This document shows, piece by piece, positions 47,523 to 60,307 of a stretch of DNA of 64,000 nucleotides. Below the pieces are notes generated by a model, which made no database searches, had not been told where the DNA came from, and saw only the letters and a list, made by a program, of their open reading frames with translations. The number at the start of each line of letters is the position of its first letter. The stretch's first letter is position 1. The position numbers and the translations under genes were made by a program. The stretch covers positions 20,055,329 to 20,119,328 of the forward strand of contig OX638369.1 in the NCBI GenBank assembly GCA_951812925.1, given 5' to 3'. The DNA comes from Calliopum simillimum (Eukaryota > Arthropoda > Insecta > Diptera > Lauxaniidae).

Positions 47523-48842
47523 TTCATTTTATATGTAAAATGAGCTGCTGATTCCGAAACTCGCATTATTTTTCTATTTCGTGTCGTTTTTGAGATATCG
47601 GTCATTTTCGGTTTTCGGACCAAAAAAAAAAGATAGTTCCATTTAAATACAAATATCTCAAGAACCAATGTTTTTATTGAAACGTATTATATCTCATATT
47701 TAAAGTAATTAAATTACCTACAAATGATATTCACATTACTTTTTGGTTGGTTTGTTAGTTTCGGCGAAATAAATTGATTTCTAAAAAAAACATTTTTTTT
47801 TTTCGAAAGAATTAACAAACAATCAAAATCAACTGCTGATTTATACAAGAAGAAAAAACTTTTTTGTAATTTTTTTTTTTTTGTATCATAGACTATATAT
47901 TTGTGAAGAAAATAAGATACCATTTAAAAAAATCGATGGAAAATGCAAAAGTTGTATACAATTCATTCAAAAGTTACCAAAGTTTTTTGATCCACTGTAC
48001 ATGAAAAATACAAAAATAGCGCATTCTAGTGTTAAATCGATGAATTTTACTATATGATCCTTACATCTTAGATGTATCATGTGTTCAGTAAACTTATGCA
48101 GGATATTACGAGGAATATTTTTGTTGAAAATTTTAACCCTCTAAGACCCTTACAAGAGGGTCATTTTGACCCCCCCACATTTAGGTCAAAATGACCCACA
48201 TGTGGGGGTTTTAGAGGGTTAAAATTGTCTACAAAAATATTCCTCGTAATATCCTGCATAAGTTTACTGAGCACATAATACACCTCAGATGTAAGGATCA
48301 TATAGTAAAATTCATCGATTTAACACAAGAATGCGCTATTTTTGTATTTTTCATGTACAGTGGATTAAAAAACTTTGGTAGGTAACTTTTGAATGAATTG
48401 TATACAACTTTTGCGTTTTTCCATCGATTTTTTTAAGTGGTATCTTATTTTCTTCACAAATATATAGTCTATGACACAAAAAAAAAAAGTTACAAAAAAG
48501 TTATTTCTTCTTGTATAAATCTGCAGTTGATTTTGATTTTTTGTTAATTTTTTCGAAAAAAAAAAATGTTTTTTTTAGAAATCAATTTATTTCGCCGAAA
48601 CTAACAAACCAACCAAAAAGTGATGTGAATATCATTTGTAGGTAATTTAATTACCTTTAAATATGAGACATAATACGTTTGAATACAAACTTTGGTTCTT
48701 GAGATATTTGTATTTAAATGGAACTATCTTTTTTTTTTTGGTCCGAAAACCGAAAATGACCGATATCTCAAAAACGACACTAAATAAAAAAAAACTAATG
48801 CAATTTTCGGAATCAACAGCCCATTTTACATATAATATGAAG
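47523..48842. repeat. family D palindrome, copy 1
   Basis: Arms of about 640 bp meet at 48180, where ggtcattttgacc and its inverse lie in a C/G-rich core. Both arms include 'gagatatcggtcattttcgg', 'gatgtatcatgtgttcagta' and 'ttcatgtacagtgga'. Confidence 0.88.
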
Positions 48843-49199
48843 TACTTGGAGATCGATCCCTGCTCGGTCAACAATCTTATCTTATCATTTTAGTCGATGT
48901 TTTTATTCATAGCTATTTTTTTCAATGAAATTCGTACCTTTTCACCTCCAAAGCTTTCAAAATGATAAATTAACCGATGAGAAAAATAATAAGAAAAAAC
49001 TCGGAAAATATCGAATGGTATGAAAAAATATCAAGAACTCCAAATTTTTTAAGAGAATTAGAATGACCTAAAATAAATAAATGGGATATGCCACGCACCC
49101 AAAATATTTCGCCTCTTGTATGGGGGCTGAAATATCTTACCATCATGCCTCGGAAAGTTCATCCCATTTTTTTTTTGTGCAAAAGTTATTAACTAAAAT

Positions 49200-50420
49200 T
49201 TTCATTTTGGTAAAAAGTGGGCCTGACAATTATTGAACAAAGCCCACTTTTCGTTATGCTTTAGATACTCGTAATCCAGATCCGCATACCAAATTTCATC
49301 AAAATATGTTGTACCATTTGCGAGAAATAGCATTTAATTTGTTTTACTTGTATGGGAGGTTCCACGCGCACCGGTGATATTTTGCCCACTTTCAGGTCGT
49401 AGATGCCTAATAAAAAGAAGATTCCTTATAGTTAAATTCAGAAAGATTGCTTAAGTAGTTTTCTTTTTATAGCGTATTATATTTTTGTGTGCGGTGCCAC
49501 GCCCTCCAACGAGTTTTCCTAATATAACAGCACATCACATATTGATACTTGTTTTCAGGGGTAAAATCTTTGAAATTTTCATTAAAATTGTTGTAGTCGT
49601 TTTCGAGTAATATTGAAAAATGGTTAAAAAAGGGGCGTGGCACTTCTTCGATCCCGCCCACTTTTCGGTTATTACAAGGCATTGATATGTAGTACCTACA
49701 TACCAAATTTCATTAAAATATTTTGTAACATTTGCGAGAAATAGCATTTAACGTATTTTGCTTGTATGGGAGGTTCCACGCGCAGTGGCGGTATTTCGCC
49801 CACTTTCAAATCAGAGAGGCTCCTCACATTTAATTTCAGAATGTTTGCTTTATTAGTTTTCTTTTTATACCGTTTTATATTTTTGTGGGCGGTGCCACGC
49901 CCTTCAACGAGTTTTCCCAATATAACGGCGTATTACATATGAATCCTTGTTTTCAGAGGTAATATATCCTAAATTTTCATAAAAATTGTTGGAGTCGTTT
50001 TCGAGTAATATTGAATCAAAATTTTCAAGGGCTGAAAAGTGGGCGTGGCACTTCTTCGATCCCGCCCACTTTTAGTTTGTAATAAGGCAATATTAAGCCG
50101 TACCCGCTGACCAAATTTCATCAAAATACCTTGCATAGTTTACGAGTTATGACTAAATCAAATTTAAAATTTAGTGCAGTGCCACGCCCTCTGGTGAGCA
50201 TTTACAAAGTTCAAACCTAGCTCATTATTCATTGTTTGCTAATATCTAACACTATTCCAAGTTTCATTGAAATCGCTGTAGCCGTTTTCGAGAAAAAATA
50301 TTGGCACAGAAATAAGTACAAACAAACAAACAAACAAAAAAACAAACATACAATTTTAGCTCGTATAAGAAGAGATGATAATGGTATTCCCTGGGGACAA
50401 ATTTTTTACTCATTTATTGT
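49200..50420 (+). repeat. family H tandem array, about 390-bp unit
   Basis: Two to three units with 'atttgcgagaaatagcattt' (49318, 49732), 'tatgggaggttccacgcgca', 'ggtgccacgccct', 'gtcgttttcgagtaatattg' and 'ggggcgtggcacttcttcga'. The last part ends in an AAAC run (50317-50342). The same family is at 4660-4985. Confidence 0.75.
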
Positions 50421-50436
50421 ATAATGTAAGAAAAAA

Positions 50437-51272
50437 CTAGTAAGGGTGTTACCTTTGGCTTGGCCAAACATTAAATACCCTACACAGCAGTATTTTGAAA
50501 ATTTTGCTAATATGGGAGGTGCCACGCCCTCCGAATGCACCCAGTTTTTTCTCAGAGTTTGCATTTATAGTTCTTAGTATTTAAGTGAAATTTGGTTGGA
50601 TTATCTAAAAAAATGTTTTCAGAATAGCGTTTTGAAGCTTTTGCTTATATGGGAGGAGCCACGCCCTCTTGTCCGATTTTGTCCAGTTTTTGCTTAAAGC
50701 TTGCATTTATAGTTTTTAGTGTCCGAGTCAAATCTGGTTCGATTATCTCAAAAAACGCTTTCTGTACAGCGTTTTGAAGCTTTTACTTATATGAGAGGTG
50801 CCACGCCCTCTTGTCCGAATTCGAACAGTTTTTTGTCAGAGCTTGCGCTGACAATTCGTAGTATTTATATGTATTTTGGTTGCGTTGTTGAGAAAAATAC
50901 TCAAAAATTTGTATTTTGAAGACATTTTTTGTATGGGCGGTAGGCGTGCCCGTTGACCGATTTCGCTCATTTTCAATCCCCCGAGCTAGCTTTGATGACG
51001 GAGGCTGTGTACCAAATTTCATTGAATTATCTTGCTTAGTTTTCCCAAAAAATGTATTTCCACACACAGCCGTTACGCAGCCAGCCAGCCACCCAGCCAG
51101 CCAGCCACCCAGCCAGCCAGCCAGCCAGCCAGCCAGACAGACGGACATGGCTATATCGACTCAGGAGGTGACGCTGATCAAGAATATATATACTTTTCCA
51201 TATCTGCCACGCCTCCTTCTCTGCGTTACAAACGGAAGGACAAAGTGAATATACCCTGGGTGTAGGGTATAA
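50437..51272 (-). mobile_element. family A copy 4
   Basis: Full-length, opposite orientation: CTAG end at 50437-50440, weakened hairpin (TTTGGC..GCCAAA), three modules, GGCT microsatellite at about 51072-51140 and start at 51272. It lies within the Transib-like element. Confidence 0.8.
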
Positions 51273-51453
51273 AAAACCCATGTTTAGGTCGTTCTTTAGG
51301 GATGCGGACTCTTGTAAGTACGTTCGGGACCAATTTTCCCAAAAAGTACATGCAATTACCTTTCGAATGCCCCACCCTAATTTTTTTAGCTATTCTGTAG
51401 CGTCGGGATATTGATTTTGTCCAATTTCATCGAAAAAGTCACACTGTGCGCCG

Positions 51454-53505
51454 CCATGCTTAGCACAACCAAAGCGCCATAACGCTACAGTTCTAGCATT
51501 GCAACGCTTTCAATATGGTCGCATTGTGCTTTTTCGTAAAATCGTTCTACACTGTTGTAAAGCTTAATCGTTGCTTTGAGCGCTAGTTTTCTCAAAGCGT
51601 GTACACAGAACGCGAGCTTAGGTTATTGTTAGTATTAAGTGGATCAAATGAATGGTGTCGCAATGGATCAACGGAGCTAGGGTGTAGTATGTCCTAATCT
51701 TCAGTATAGGGTAAAAAATTTTAGCTAGAAAAGTGAAACCAGAATCAGATTTGAACTAAATTATAAAATTGATACAATCAAATATTTTCGAAAAAATCAG
51801 ACTAAAAAATCACTTAGCAAATGGCAGCCCGTAATGCTTTTGTACTTTAATTCGCTCTGTATCAAGGTAGATGGGTGGCTTTAAGTAAAATGTGTGTGTA
51901 ACCTACATTCGTAATAACATTTATATACGTCTGTACCATAATAAGCAAATATGCCCTGTACTATTTGAGTGCCTTTTCGTATTGATACTCCACTCACATA
52001 ACTCCAGGACATAACCAAACAAGTGAGCGTATAAAGGCCGCGCCAATAATCGTTATTGAACCGCTGACTTAATTGCGGTTGCACATTTGTGAGCGTTACA
52101 CATTTAGCTGTAAACAAGGATATTAAATTGTTTCGTGTGTTTACACCTCGTTTGAGGTCAAGCAGGTGTGACGTACAATATCACGTTATTAAGTAAGCCG
52201 TTACACAATATTGTTACCGAATGTGGTTTGCAGCAAAGTTTCCCAATTGCAACATAATAGACGGCTTTGTCAAATTCACAACAGAAGTGATGCAATTTAA
52301 CGCAATGGCAACTTTATTGCAATTTTGACCAATTACCCATACTTTGCTGAAAATTCAAAACTTTACAGAGATGATGAAGGTATTTGCTGAAATTTTAATT
52401 ACATAAAATTTTGAACATTTTGTTGCATTAAACAAAAGATTGTAAACTTCTTAGCTACCTACCAACCTTAAATGTCTTGTAGTCGTAAATTTATGTTTGG
52501 CATCATTTGCATTGTGTTCAATCTTCTTGCGAAATCCCAGGCTACGTAAAGGAATACGTACATCATGTTCCCAACAAACAAACGAACGAACGAACGAACG
52601 TGTTCACAAAGCAGTTTATCTTCTTGCGCCTCTGCTGTTGCTGCTTCTTCATCATTTCCTTTTACCTAATTTTGGCAACCAAATGATTTAGGTGTTTGCC
52701 AACACAACATTGGGACATTGAGGGTATAATGCCTTCCGCCATTAGTGTTGGAGATTGTTGTGACTGTGACTACTGTATTTAAGTATGTGTTTGTCACCCA
52801 AAGGGATGTTGCACAGTGGTATGAACAAATGTCTGAGGTCAAAAAGTCAGATGTTTAGTGGGTTTTGATTCATTGGTTTATTTTGGAGTCTCGAAAGATC
52901 AAATTTTGTTTTAAATAATAATAGATTTCTTAACCCTTTAACGACTTAAGGAATGTATGTTCGCTAGCATCCCATTTGCTTGCATGGAAGTTTTGCAAAG
53001 CCCCATTATATCGATTTTGACTAAATGTTATTTGCAATCGCTTCGCATTTTTTCATCAGGTCGTTAAAGAGTTAAAACACTGAAAACTGCTGCACATTAT
53101 AGGGTTTCACGCGGTGTATTAAAACTTTTAGTTGGGCTTTATCGGACGAATTAGACAATGCCGTAAGCTATTCGAAGATACAATCGGAATGGTTTCGGCA
53201 ATACTTCCAATAGATATCCAGGCACGAGAACTGCGATGAACAAATCGGAATCAGCGGAGATAATATGATGTTTAGTCAGTTAGGATTTACTTACATACCT
53301 ATTTCGATTTAAGCACGGATAGGACCGGTTCCATTGTAACAGTTCTGGCAATTTTGGAAGAAACAGTAAAGAGAAGTCGAAAGGGAATAGTTTAAAAGAG
53401 GTTAAAAAGAAAGCATGTTCTCGAAGAAGCCAAAGCGTTGTTGTGCAAAATGGCGAATGTAAATGAAATACGTACCAGTAGATGGAAATTAGATTCAAAA
53501 ACACT
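51454..53505. other. no gene recognised
   Basis: An (ACGA)n run is at 52570-52600. ORFs at 51881-52117, 52497-52691 and 53280-53696 have no domain; the last overlaps family F. Confidence 0.4.
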
Positions 53506-53509
53506 GAAA

Positions 53510-54236
53510 TTTTTAGCAAACTAAATCGGTTTTTTTTATTGGAAAGATTGTGAGGAGGAGCTATGCATAATATTATATTTTTTTTTTTTAAGGTGGGCAG
53601 TACCACTCCTCTAAATAGAAAAACCGCTTTCACGGCTAAACCACTGCACTGATTTTTACGAAATTTTTTGGAGACAGAGTTAGCACCAAGGAACAATAAA
53701 ATTACCTATATGTTTCTTAGTGGGTAGTGCCACACCTCTTAATGGACAAAAACCTCTCAGGCCCAAAGCACTGCATTGATTTTTATGAAATTTGGTATGG
53801 AGATGGGGTTAGCACCAAGAAACGATAGCATGACCATTATGTTTTTCAGTCGGCGGTGTCACGCCCCTAAATGGAAAAAAGCTCTCACGTCTAAGCCACT
53901 GCATCGATTCTTATGAATTTTGAAATAGAGATAGCGTTAGCACCAAGAAACGATAAAATAACCATATTGTTTTTAAGAGGGCGGTGCCACGCCCCTAAAT
54001 GAAATAAAAGCTCACACATCGATTTTTACGAAATTTGAAACGGAGATAGGGTTAGTACTAAGGTTAACATGGCCATTATGTTTTGCAGTGGGCGTGCCAC
54101 GCCCTAAATATATAAAAATCTCTCACTTCTAAGCCATTACATCGATTTTTATGATATTTGGTATGGACATAAGGCTAGCACTAAGGAACGTTAAAATTAC
54201 TATTACATTTTTTAGTGGGTGAAACCACGCCCCCAA
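53510..54236 (-). repeat. family F tandem array, opposite orientation
   Basis: Five to six units of the same 128-bp type as at 16.7-17.3 kb, with 'ggcggtgccacgcccctaaa' blocks. It ends on the left with the same flank (gaggaggagctatgca) seen in inverted form at 17.26 kb. Confidence 0.85.
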
Positions 54237-55775
54237 TGGTATAATACGCTATCAGTACGAGTACCAGGATTACCAAAACCAACCAAATATCTGGCCAAAT
54301 TTACACCAAATGATGTTTTGTCGAAATAATTTATGAAAGCTCCACAAGAAGCATTCTGTTCAGGTGGAAAAGAAATATTGCGAGTTAAAGTTCCATTTGC
54401 AAAGCTTTTGATACTCATAAAACATTATATTCATTTCGTTTGCAATTGCATTTTTGACTTAAAAAGTGTTTAAAGTGTCAATTCCCTCTAAGCAAAATCT
54501 ACAACACTATGCGCACACTGTCACTTTAACTCACACATTCAGTCTGTTCGTTTACTGCAAGTTTTTGCAAGTTTTTACCCGAAAAGCTCTCGCTTACGTA
54601 CGTTTTATGCAAAAACTTGGAGTAAACGAACAGCCTGATTGACTGCAAGAGCAACAGCAGCAAGGACGACATGATTTCTACTCTGTTGATATAATTTACT
54701 GAAAAAGCCCAACTCAAGATTTTCAAGAGTGTTTGCGCTGCGTTTGTGTGCGTGTTTGGCTGTGCTTCAACGCCGCTACCATCGCTCGACGACGTTCGTC
54801 TCGCGCAACATCCGTTTGGTTTTGCACGTCTCATCTTTACTTTCATTCTTCTTTAACTTATACATACATATAAGAAGCACCTACTTCATTTCTATGTGTA
54901 CATGTGACTCTGTCACAGGCAGTTTGATGTTGCCAACATGCCTTGCATGCATACACTCAGTTACTCACACATTCCCAGTATATTTCACAATTTCGCATGC
55001 ATATTCACATATTCAAACTCTCACTTACAATGAAGGATGTATGTATGGAATAGCTATTTTGCCAGTAAATCCCTAACACTTACTCGTTGCAAATGTGACA
55101 ATGAAGTTTCGGCACAAATGCGTCAGTGGCAGCAGCAGCAGCCGTGTATGTTGCTTCTTCCGCTGCTCTGTGTTTTCTCTCTTGTAAATTGCACGTGACA
55201 CAAATAGGTAATCACACTTTAAGCCTTCACTCACTTACACGCTCACCTGACTGTGTCGCCGTAGGCATGGAGGTGCATTATAAGTCTATAAAGTTTTAGT
55301 ATACGGCGGGAGCAGTTTAAAGGAGGCCCCAGACTGCGATATGTTGAACGAACAGTTGGTCCAGATAACTAAAAATTATGAGCTTTAAAAATGAAAGTGA
55401 AAAAAAAAAAAAAATTTGGCTTTTGACAGTGAATAGGCTTAATAAAATTTTTCTTTTCCGGCTTAAAAACTCAGAGGCCATACTGCGTGGTTTGACAATA
55501 AATAAAATATTTCCAAAGTTCCTGATAAATTTTTCAAAAAATATGTAGGTTATTCTAGTCTAGAAGCATGAAGCCTAATCTAATCCAAACACTATATATT
55601 TACACAACAGTGAAAACACCCAAAAGTTTTGAATATTTTGTTAGAGTAGGTAAGTACTTTGGTGTCCTTCACACGAATATGCTTTCCGTTTTATTGCGTC
55701 AGGTCAGGTTTTCTGCAAATCCGCCTTAGAAATTATTTTTAAACCGATGATACTTAAAATTAAAAATAAATAAAA
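54237..55775. other. no gene recognised
   Basis: Less AT-rich between 54500 and 55300, with overlapping ORFs on both strands (54526-54846 and 54729-55076) that carry no domain; possibly regulatory or UTR sequence. A CAG run is at 55131-55143. Confidence 0.4.
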
Positions 55776-55778
55776 TTA

Positions 55779-56190
55779 GTAAGGGTGTTATCTTTGCCTT
55801 GCCCAAAAAATAATATACCGTACGCTGCGGTATTTTGAAAATTTTGCTTGTACGGAAGGTTCAACGCTTTCTTGACTAAATCGATATAGCCATGTCCGTC
55901 TGTCTGTCTGGCTGGCTGGCTGTGGAAATATTTTAATTGAACGATAATCGAACTAAATTTTACTCAGACGCTAAGAATTATTTATGCAAGCTCTGAGCAT
56001 AAAAATTGAAAAAGAGGACGTGGCACCTACCATATAAGCAAAAGTTTCAAAATGCTATACTAAAAAAGCTTTTTGAGATAATCCAAATAAATTTCACTCA
56101 AATACTAAAGACCACAAATGCATGCTCTGTGCTCAAACTATATAAATTCTGACAATAGGGCGTGGCACCTCCCATAAAAGCAAATGCTGT
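55779..56190. repeat. rearranged family A pieces
   Basis: 55779-55875 is the 3' end of family A on the minus strand; from 55880 the plus-strand 5' part follows (microsatellite, then two modules). The two pieces are joined head to head, and the second is cut off at 56190 where the RTE-like fragment begins. Confidence 0.75.
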
Positions 56191-56191
56191 T

Positions 56192-57420
56192 GTGTTTATA
56201 TTCGACTACTACTGCGAGTCACAGTGGTAGTTGAAGTTGGTGATTCTGGTTACGGGGGTGTGATAGACGTGGGATTCAGTATATCAGTTAAATACTCTTT
56301 CCATCTCTTTAGTTGGTTGTCCGAGGATGTTAAGAGATTTTCATTTTTGTTTTTGATATGGCGGTTCTGTTGGTGTTTTTTGCCAGATTCTCTGCGGGTG
56401 ATATCGTATAGCTGCCGAGATTTTGAGATTCTTCGTTTGTCTTGTCTGCACGATTGCCTGACTTATTTATTGAGAGAGTTAAAGACCTTTTCGGCGTAGT
56501 TCTTCTGCGCTCTAGTTTTAGCGTCGTCTCTCAGTATTTTCGCGCTTCTTCTTTTTTCAACAAGACACCACGTTTCCCCGCTCATCTAGTGCTTCTTGTT
56601 CGAGGGACGGAACCCAAGTATTTTTTCACTGGATTTTAAGAAAGCAGACTTAGCGGCACTCCATGATGTTTCAATGCTTTCATCACAATCGATCGGGGCT
56701 GTTTTAAGATCTTCAACGAAAGACCTGCGGATATCGTCGTTCTTAAGCTCAAGCACATCTAATTTTTATTCCTTAGATTGTTCACTGAGATGTTTAGTAG
56801 CAAGCTAGTTTTAATCGAATTACCGCGACAAGAAGATGGTGATCGGAGCTGATGTAAGCGGCCCTTTATACTCACCCATAACCATTATGATGTCGTCTTG
56901 TGAGCACAATTTATTGCTGCAGCGAGTTGTTTGTAGAATTCATCTTTGGTTTCTCTTTTGTGGGCGTGTATGCTTGAAAGATGGTAATATTTCTTGCGGG
57001 GGCTTGAAATCTGCACCAAATGAGCCTTTCATTTACAGGTTTCTATTCCATTACTACCTTTACTGCATTTTTACTTAACAAATATCCAACTCCATCCCTG
57101 TGGATATCATTTTGTGCTCTAGCAGAGTATAAACATTTTTTGCCGTCAGGAAGTACATATTCGCCGTCACCGTTCTGTCTACACTCGCTTAATCCCAATA
57201 TCTCAAGGTTAAATTTGTGGTGTTCTCTTACGGCTTGATGTATTTTGCCTTGATCATTAAGAGTTCGGACATTCCAAGAGCCAATGCGTGTTCGAGTTTT
57301 CATCGAAAGAATTTTAAAATGTTGACGAACCATATTGGTTCCGAGTAAAGGAGAATCATTCCTAACTGTGCATGTTTCTTGCAAACCCGATAAGCATGCT
57401 GCCTGGATTAACCACATTCT
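56192..57420 (-). pseudogene. RTE-like non-LTR retrotransposon, endonuclease part
   Basis: Apurinic-type endonuclease of a LINE, read on the minus strand. TRIGSWNVRTLNDQGKIHQAV carries the metal-binding Asn, and LEILGLSECRQNG the catalytic Glu. DGVGYLLSKNA follows, then in other frames IIMVMGEYKG (where active copies have GDFNA). Downstream, CDESIETSWSAAKSAFLKSSEKILG and a RW-KEY/F-type segment belong to the linker before the reverse transcriptase. Many stops and frameshifts. No RT domain is present. RTE clade is suggested by the WNVRTL start and is not certain. Confidence 0.8.
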
Positions 57421-58728
57421 TGTGGGTACCTCTTGGAGAGTTACTTATCATCGGTTTTGGATTCATGTTTCAACGCTACACCCTTCCACACCCTGGCTGG
57501 TCACCCGCTAGATAGTCTGGAGCATACTTTACAAAGTTTCTATATGAGTACAACTGATTCAGTTTTCTCTAAAATGTTGTTGTTTGATAAACTTGTCAAG
57601 ATTTCTCTCATTTGTTATGTGTTGTTTGCACAGATGGTGCCAAAGTTTTGTCAATACCTTACGCGTGTGGATTATGATAAGTATGCTAATTTTTCATTGT
57701 ATCCATTGTTATCGATTTTTGATCAAATTGAAGACATTAAGCAACATTTTGTTCATGATATGTGCTTAGCGTTGTGATTTTGGTATGGAATTTGATTGGA
57801 AGTTAACTCTTTTTTAGACTTAAATCTTTTTAGTGTAAGCAACGTATTGGTTAGTGATGACTTAAAATTCACCGTAGCTTTTAATAGGTTAGAAAAAGGA
57901 TGTACCATTGACATTTGACATCAGGTCCCTCTTTTCGAAATAGGACCAGGGTTCTTATGAAACAGCCTTTGAATCTACGTAATTCTTCATAAATTTGAAA
58001 AAGAATTAAGTGTATAAATTCAGCGTGGAGTTCCGATGATTTCATCGTTTAACTTCAGCAAAGAATTCAGTCCATATATCTAAAAAAAAAAAACAAGAAA
58101 AATTTATTCCTCAAATTTATTACCTACTCACTAAATTCGAAATCAGTTGCCAATATTGTACATTATGATATTTTCCATTAGATAAAATCGATTTTCTCCT
58201 TTTTTTTTCATTTACTTAATTGGAAAAGGAAACCACAATTCTTCACGCAGTAGTAACGCACATAACTATGCCAGACAAAGTGATGAAGTCAATGGAAAAA
58301 ATAAGAAAAAAATCGGGCTCCGTCTGTATTTTTGCCACCAAAGAAAGGAATATACATTTTTTCACATCCTTTTTATATCAGACTTTTTTCACATTTTCAA
58401 TTAAAAAGCAGTGTGCTGCTGCTGCTGCAATCGATACCACAATCTCTTGCCTCTCGCCATCAGTTGAGTTCAGGATACCTAAATTCATGTGCAGTCATTT
58501 AAAACGGACCAACTACCAACTTGGGCAACATATGTTGGCTGGCTAAATGAATGCGCTAGGGCCAAATCTTTCGTGTTGACCACCACCATGAACACAGAGG
58601 ACGACGTGTTGGTAGCATTTGGCAAGTGACACACCAAGTAATTGTTATTGTCTCGCTGGTTTTGGTTGTGCTAAGTCATCGACTGAAAATCAATTCAACT
58701 TTTTTCTTTATTTTTTTTTTATACCCTA
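57421..58728. other. no gene recognised
   Basis: The ORF 57433-57777 (114 codons) and 58220-58546 have no recognised domain. Could be remnant transposon. Confidence 0.35.
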
Positions 58729-58729
58729 C

Positions 58730-59421
58730 ACTCAGGTTATACTCACTTTGTCCTTCCGTTTGTAACGCTAAGATGGAGGCTGATATAGCCATGTCCATCT
58801 GTCTCTCTGTCCGTCCGTTGAAATCATTTTAATATTTTTTGGAAGCAAGATAATTCAATAAAATTTAGTGCACAGCCTCCATCGTTAAAGTAAACTCGTC
58901 AAATTGAAAAATAATGAAATCGTTTAACGGACACGCCTACCGCCCAAACAAAAAATTTATGCAAAACGCATTATTAACGATATAGCAACCAAAATACATA
59001 TAAATATTAGGTATACTAAGTAAAAAAAACAGGATGGATTCGGATAAGGAGGCGTGGCACCTGCAATATAAGCAAAAGTTCCTAAATGCTATGTCGAAAG
59101 CATTATTTGAAATAATCGCACTAAATTTTCACTCAGACATTACTTAGCAGCAGTTTCGGCAAAAACAAGATAAATTCGGACAAGGGGGCGTGACATCTCC
59201 AATATAAACAAAAAATTCAAATTTACATTCTGTAGTGTAAGCATTATTTGTAGTAATGCAACCAAATTTCGCATAGACACTTGGAATGGTTAGTGCAAGA
59301 TCTGAGCATAAACTAGTTGAATTCAGTCAAAAGGGCGTGGCACCTTCCGCACAAGCAAAATTTTCAAAATACTGCAATGTAGGGTATTTAATTTTTGGCC
59401 AGGTCAACGGTAACACCATTG
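58730..59421 (+). mobile_element. family A copy 5, diverged
   Basis: Starts tataccctacactcaggtta; the microsatellite is reduced to GTCC/GTCT at 58790-58820. Three modules with gcgtggcacct. The hairpin is damaged (ttggccaggtcaa) and the CTAG end is lost. Confidence 0.75.
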
Positions 59422-60305
59422 ATGGTTTCCTTTAATTTTTGTAATTTCCAGTGTTCACATGTGTTTTTGGTTATTTATTTTCAGTTTTTGAGTTAGTGAC
59501 AAAGTATGTTATGGGAAGGAAGTTGCTTTATAGTGGCAGTGATAAAGCGTTAAACGTTTGAGAAGAAGAAAGCAGTAAGACTTTTTCTTTATAGTTCAAT
59601 TAGGAAGTTTCTAGGAGTCAGCATACATATTTTGTTGAGTTGAAGATTTATGATATTGATATATATAATTTAGCCTCTAAAATATGTAGTGACTCCGAAA
59701 AGCACGTACTTTTTCTTTTTTTTCAACCATTTATTCAACAAATGTCTATTTCAGTTAAAAAAAATTTCTTTGTTTCATAAAATAGTTTTACTTTTTTGAG
59801 GTTTTTTATTTTTTTTAGCTAAGGACCTTTTATTCGCAAAACGCTAGTTATCAGTTTAACAGAACGTGTGCTGATTCTTCTTTCGTGACTCATATGGTGA
59901 GCAAAAGAGCCAAAATGAATCGCATACATCATAACATATTAGTATGTGTCGTTCATTTTAATAGTGGTGCAATTTCATTTAAGAGCAAAAGTAATATCAT
60001 AGTATGAATTGGCTGGCATTTAAAATTCACTAAAATTAATTAAAAAATGGCATAAATTATGGTAACCAAAAATGGCTACACAGGCAAAAAAATAATGCGC
60101 TAATAATTTTTAGCTTTGAAACGTTTATATCATGAACGGCATTATCAGAAAATTTATTTGTCAATGTAGGAGCATATTGCCAATATGAAACGTCTCTATT
60201 TGACGCGATTCTTTGCGATGACTTTGATCTCTTGCCAACAACTTTCCCGATTCTTGGATTTTCTTTTCCAGCGACCTTTTTGGTTTATGTCAATAGAACA
60301 GAATA
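59422..60305. other. AT-rich, nothing recognised
   Basis: No ORF with a domain. Confidence 0.4.
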
Positions 60306-60307
60306 AT

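Larger units (their letters stand above)
47335..51448. mobile_element. 4.1-kb Transib-like non-autonomous element with CACAGTG ends
   Basis: TIRs of about 157 bp (47335-47491 and 51293-51448) with about seven differences. Both ends read CACAGTGTGACTTTTT from the outside and are flanked by an exact CGCCG (47330-47334 and 51449-51453). A GC-rich 5-bp duplication and a CACAGTG terminus point to Transib, the relative of the RAG1 recombinase. No transposase is inside; the interior is filled with families D, H and A. Class is inferred from ends only. Confidence 0.65.

Noticed and set aside
48150..48215. C/G-rich inverted core as a transcription terminator
   Set aside because: It is the centre of a foldback repeat in eukaryotic DNA with no gene beside it.
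57433..57777. 114-codon ORF
   Set aside because: No recognisable motif, and it lies next to decayed LINE sequence; may be chance or remnant.
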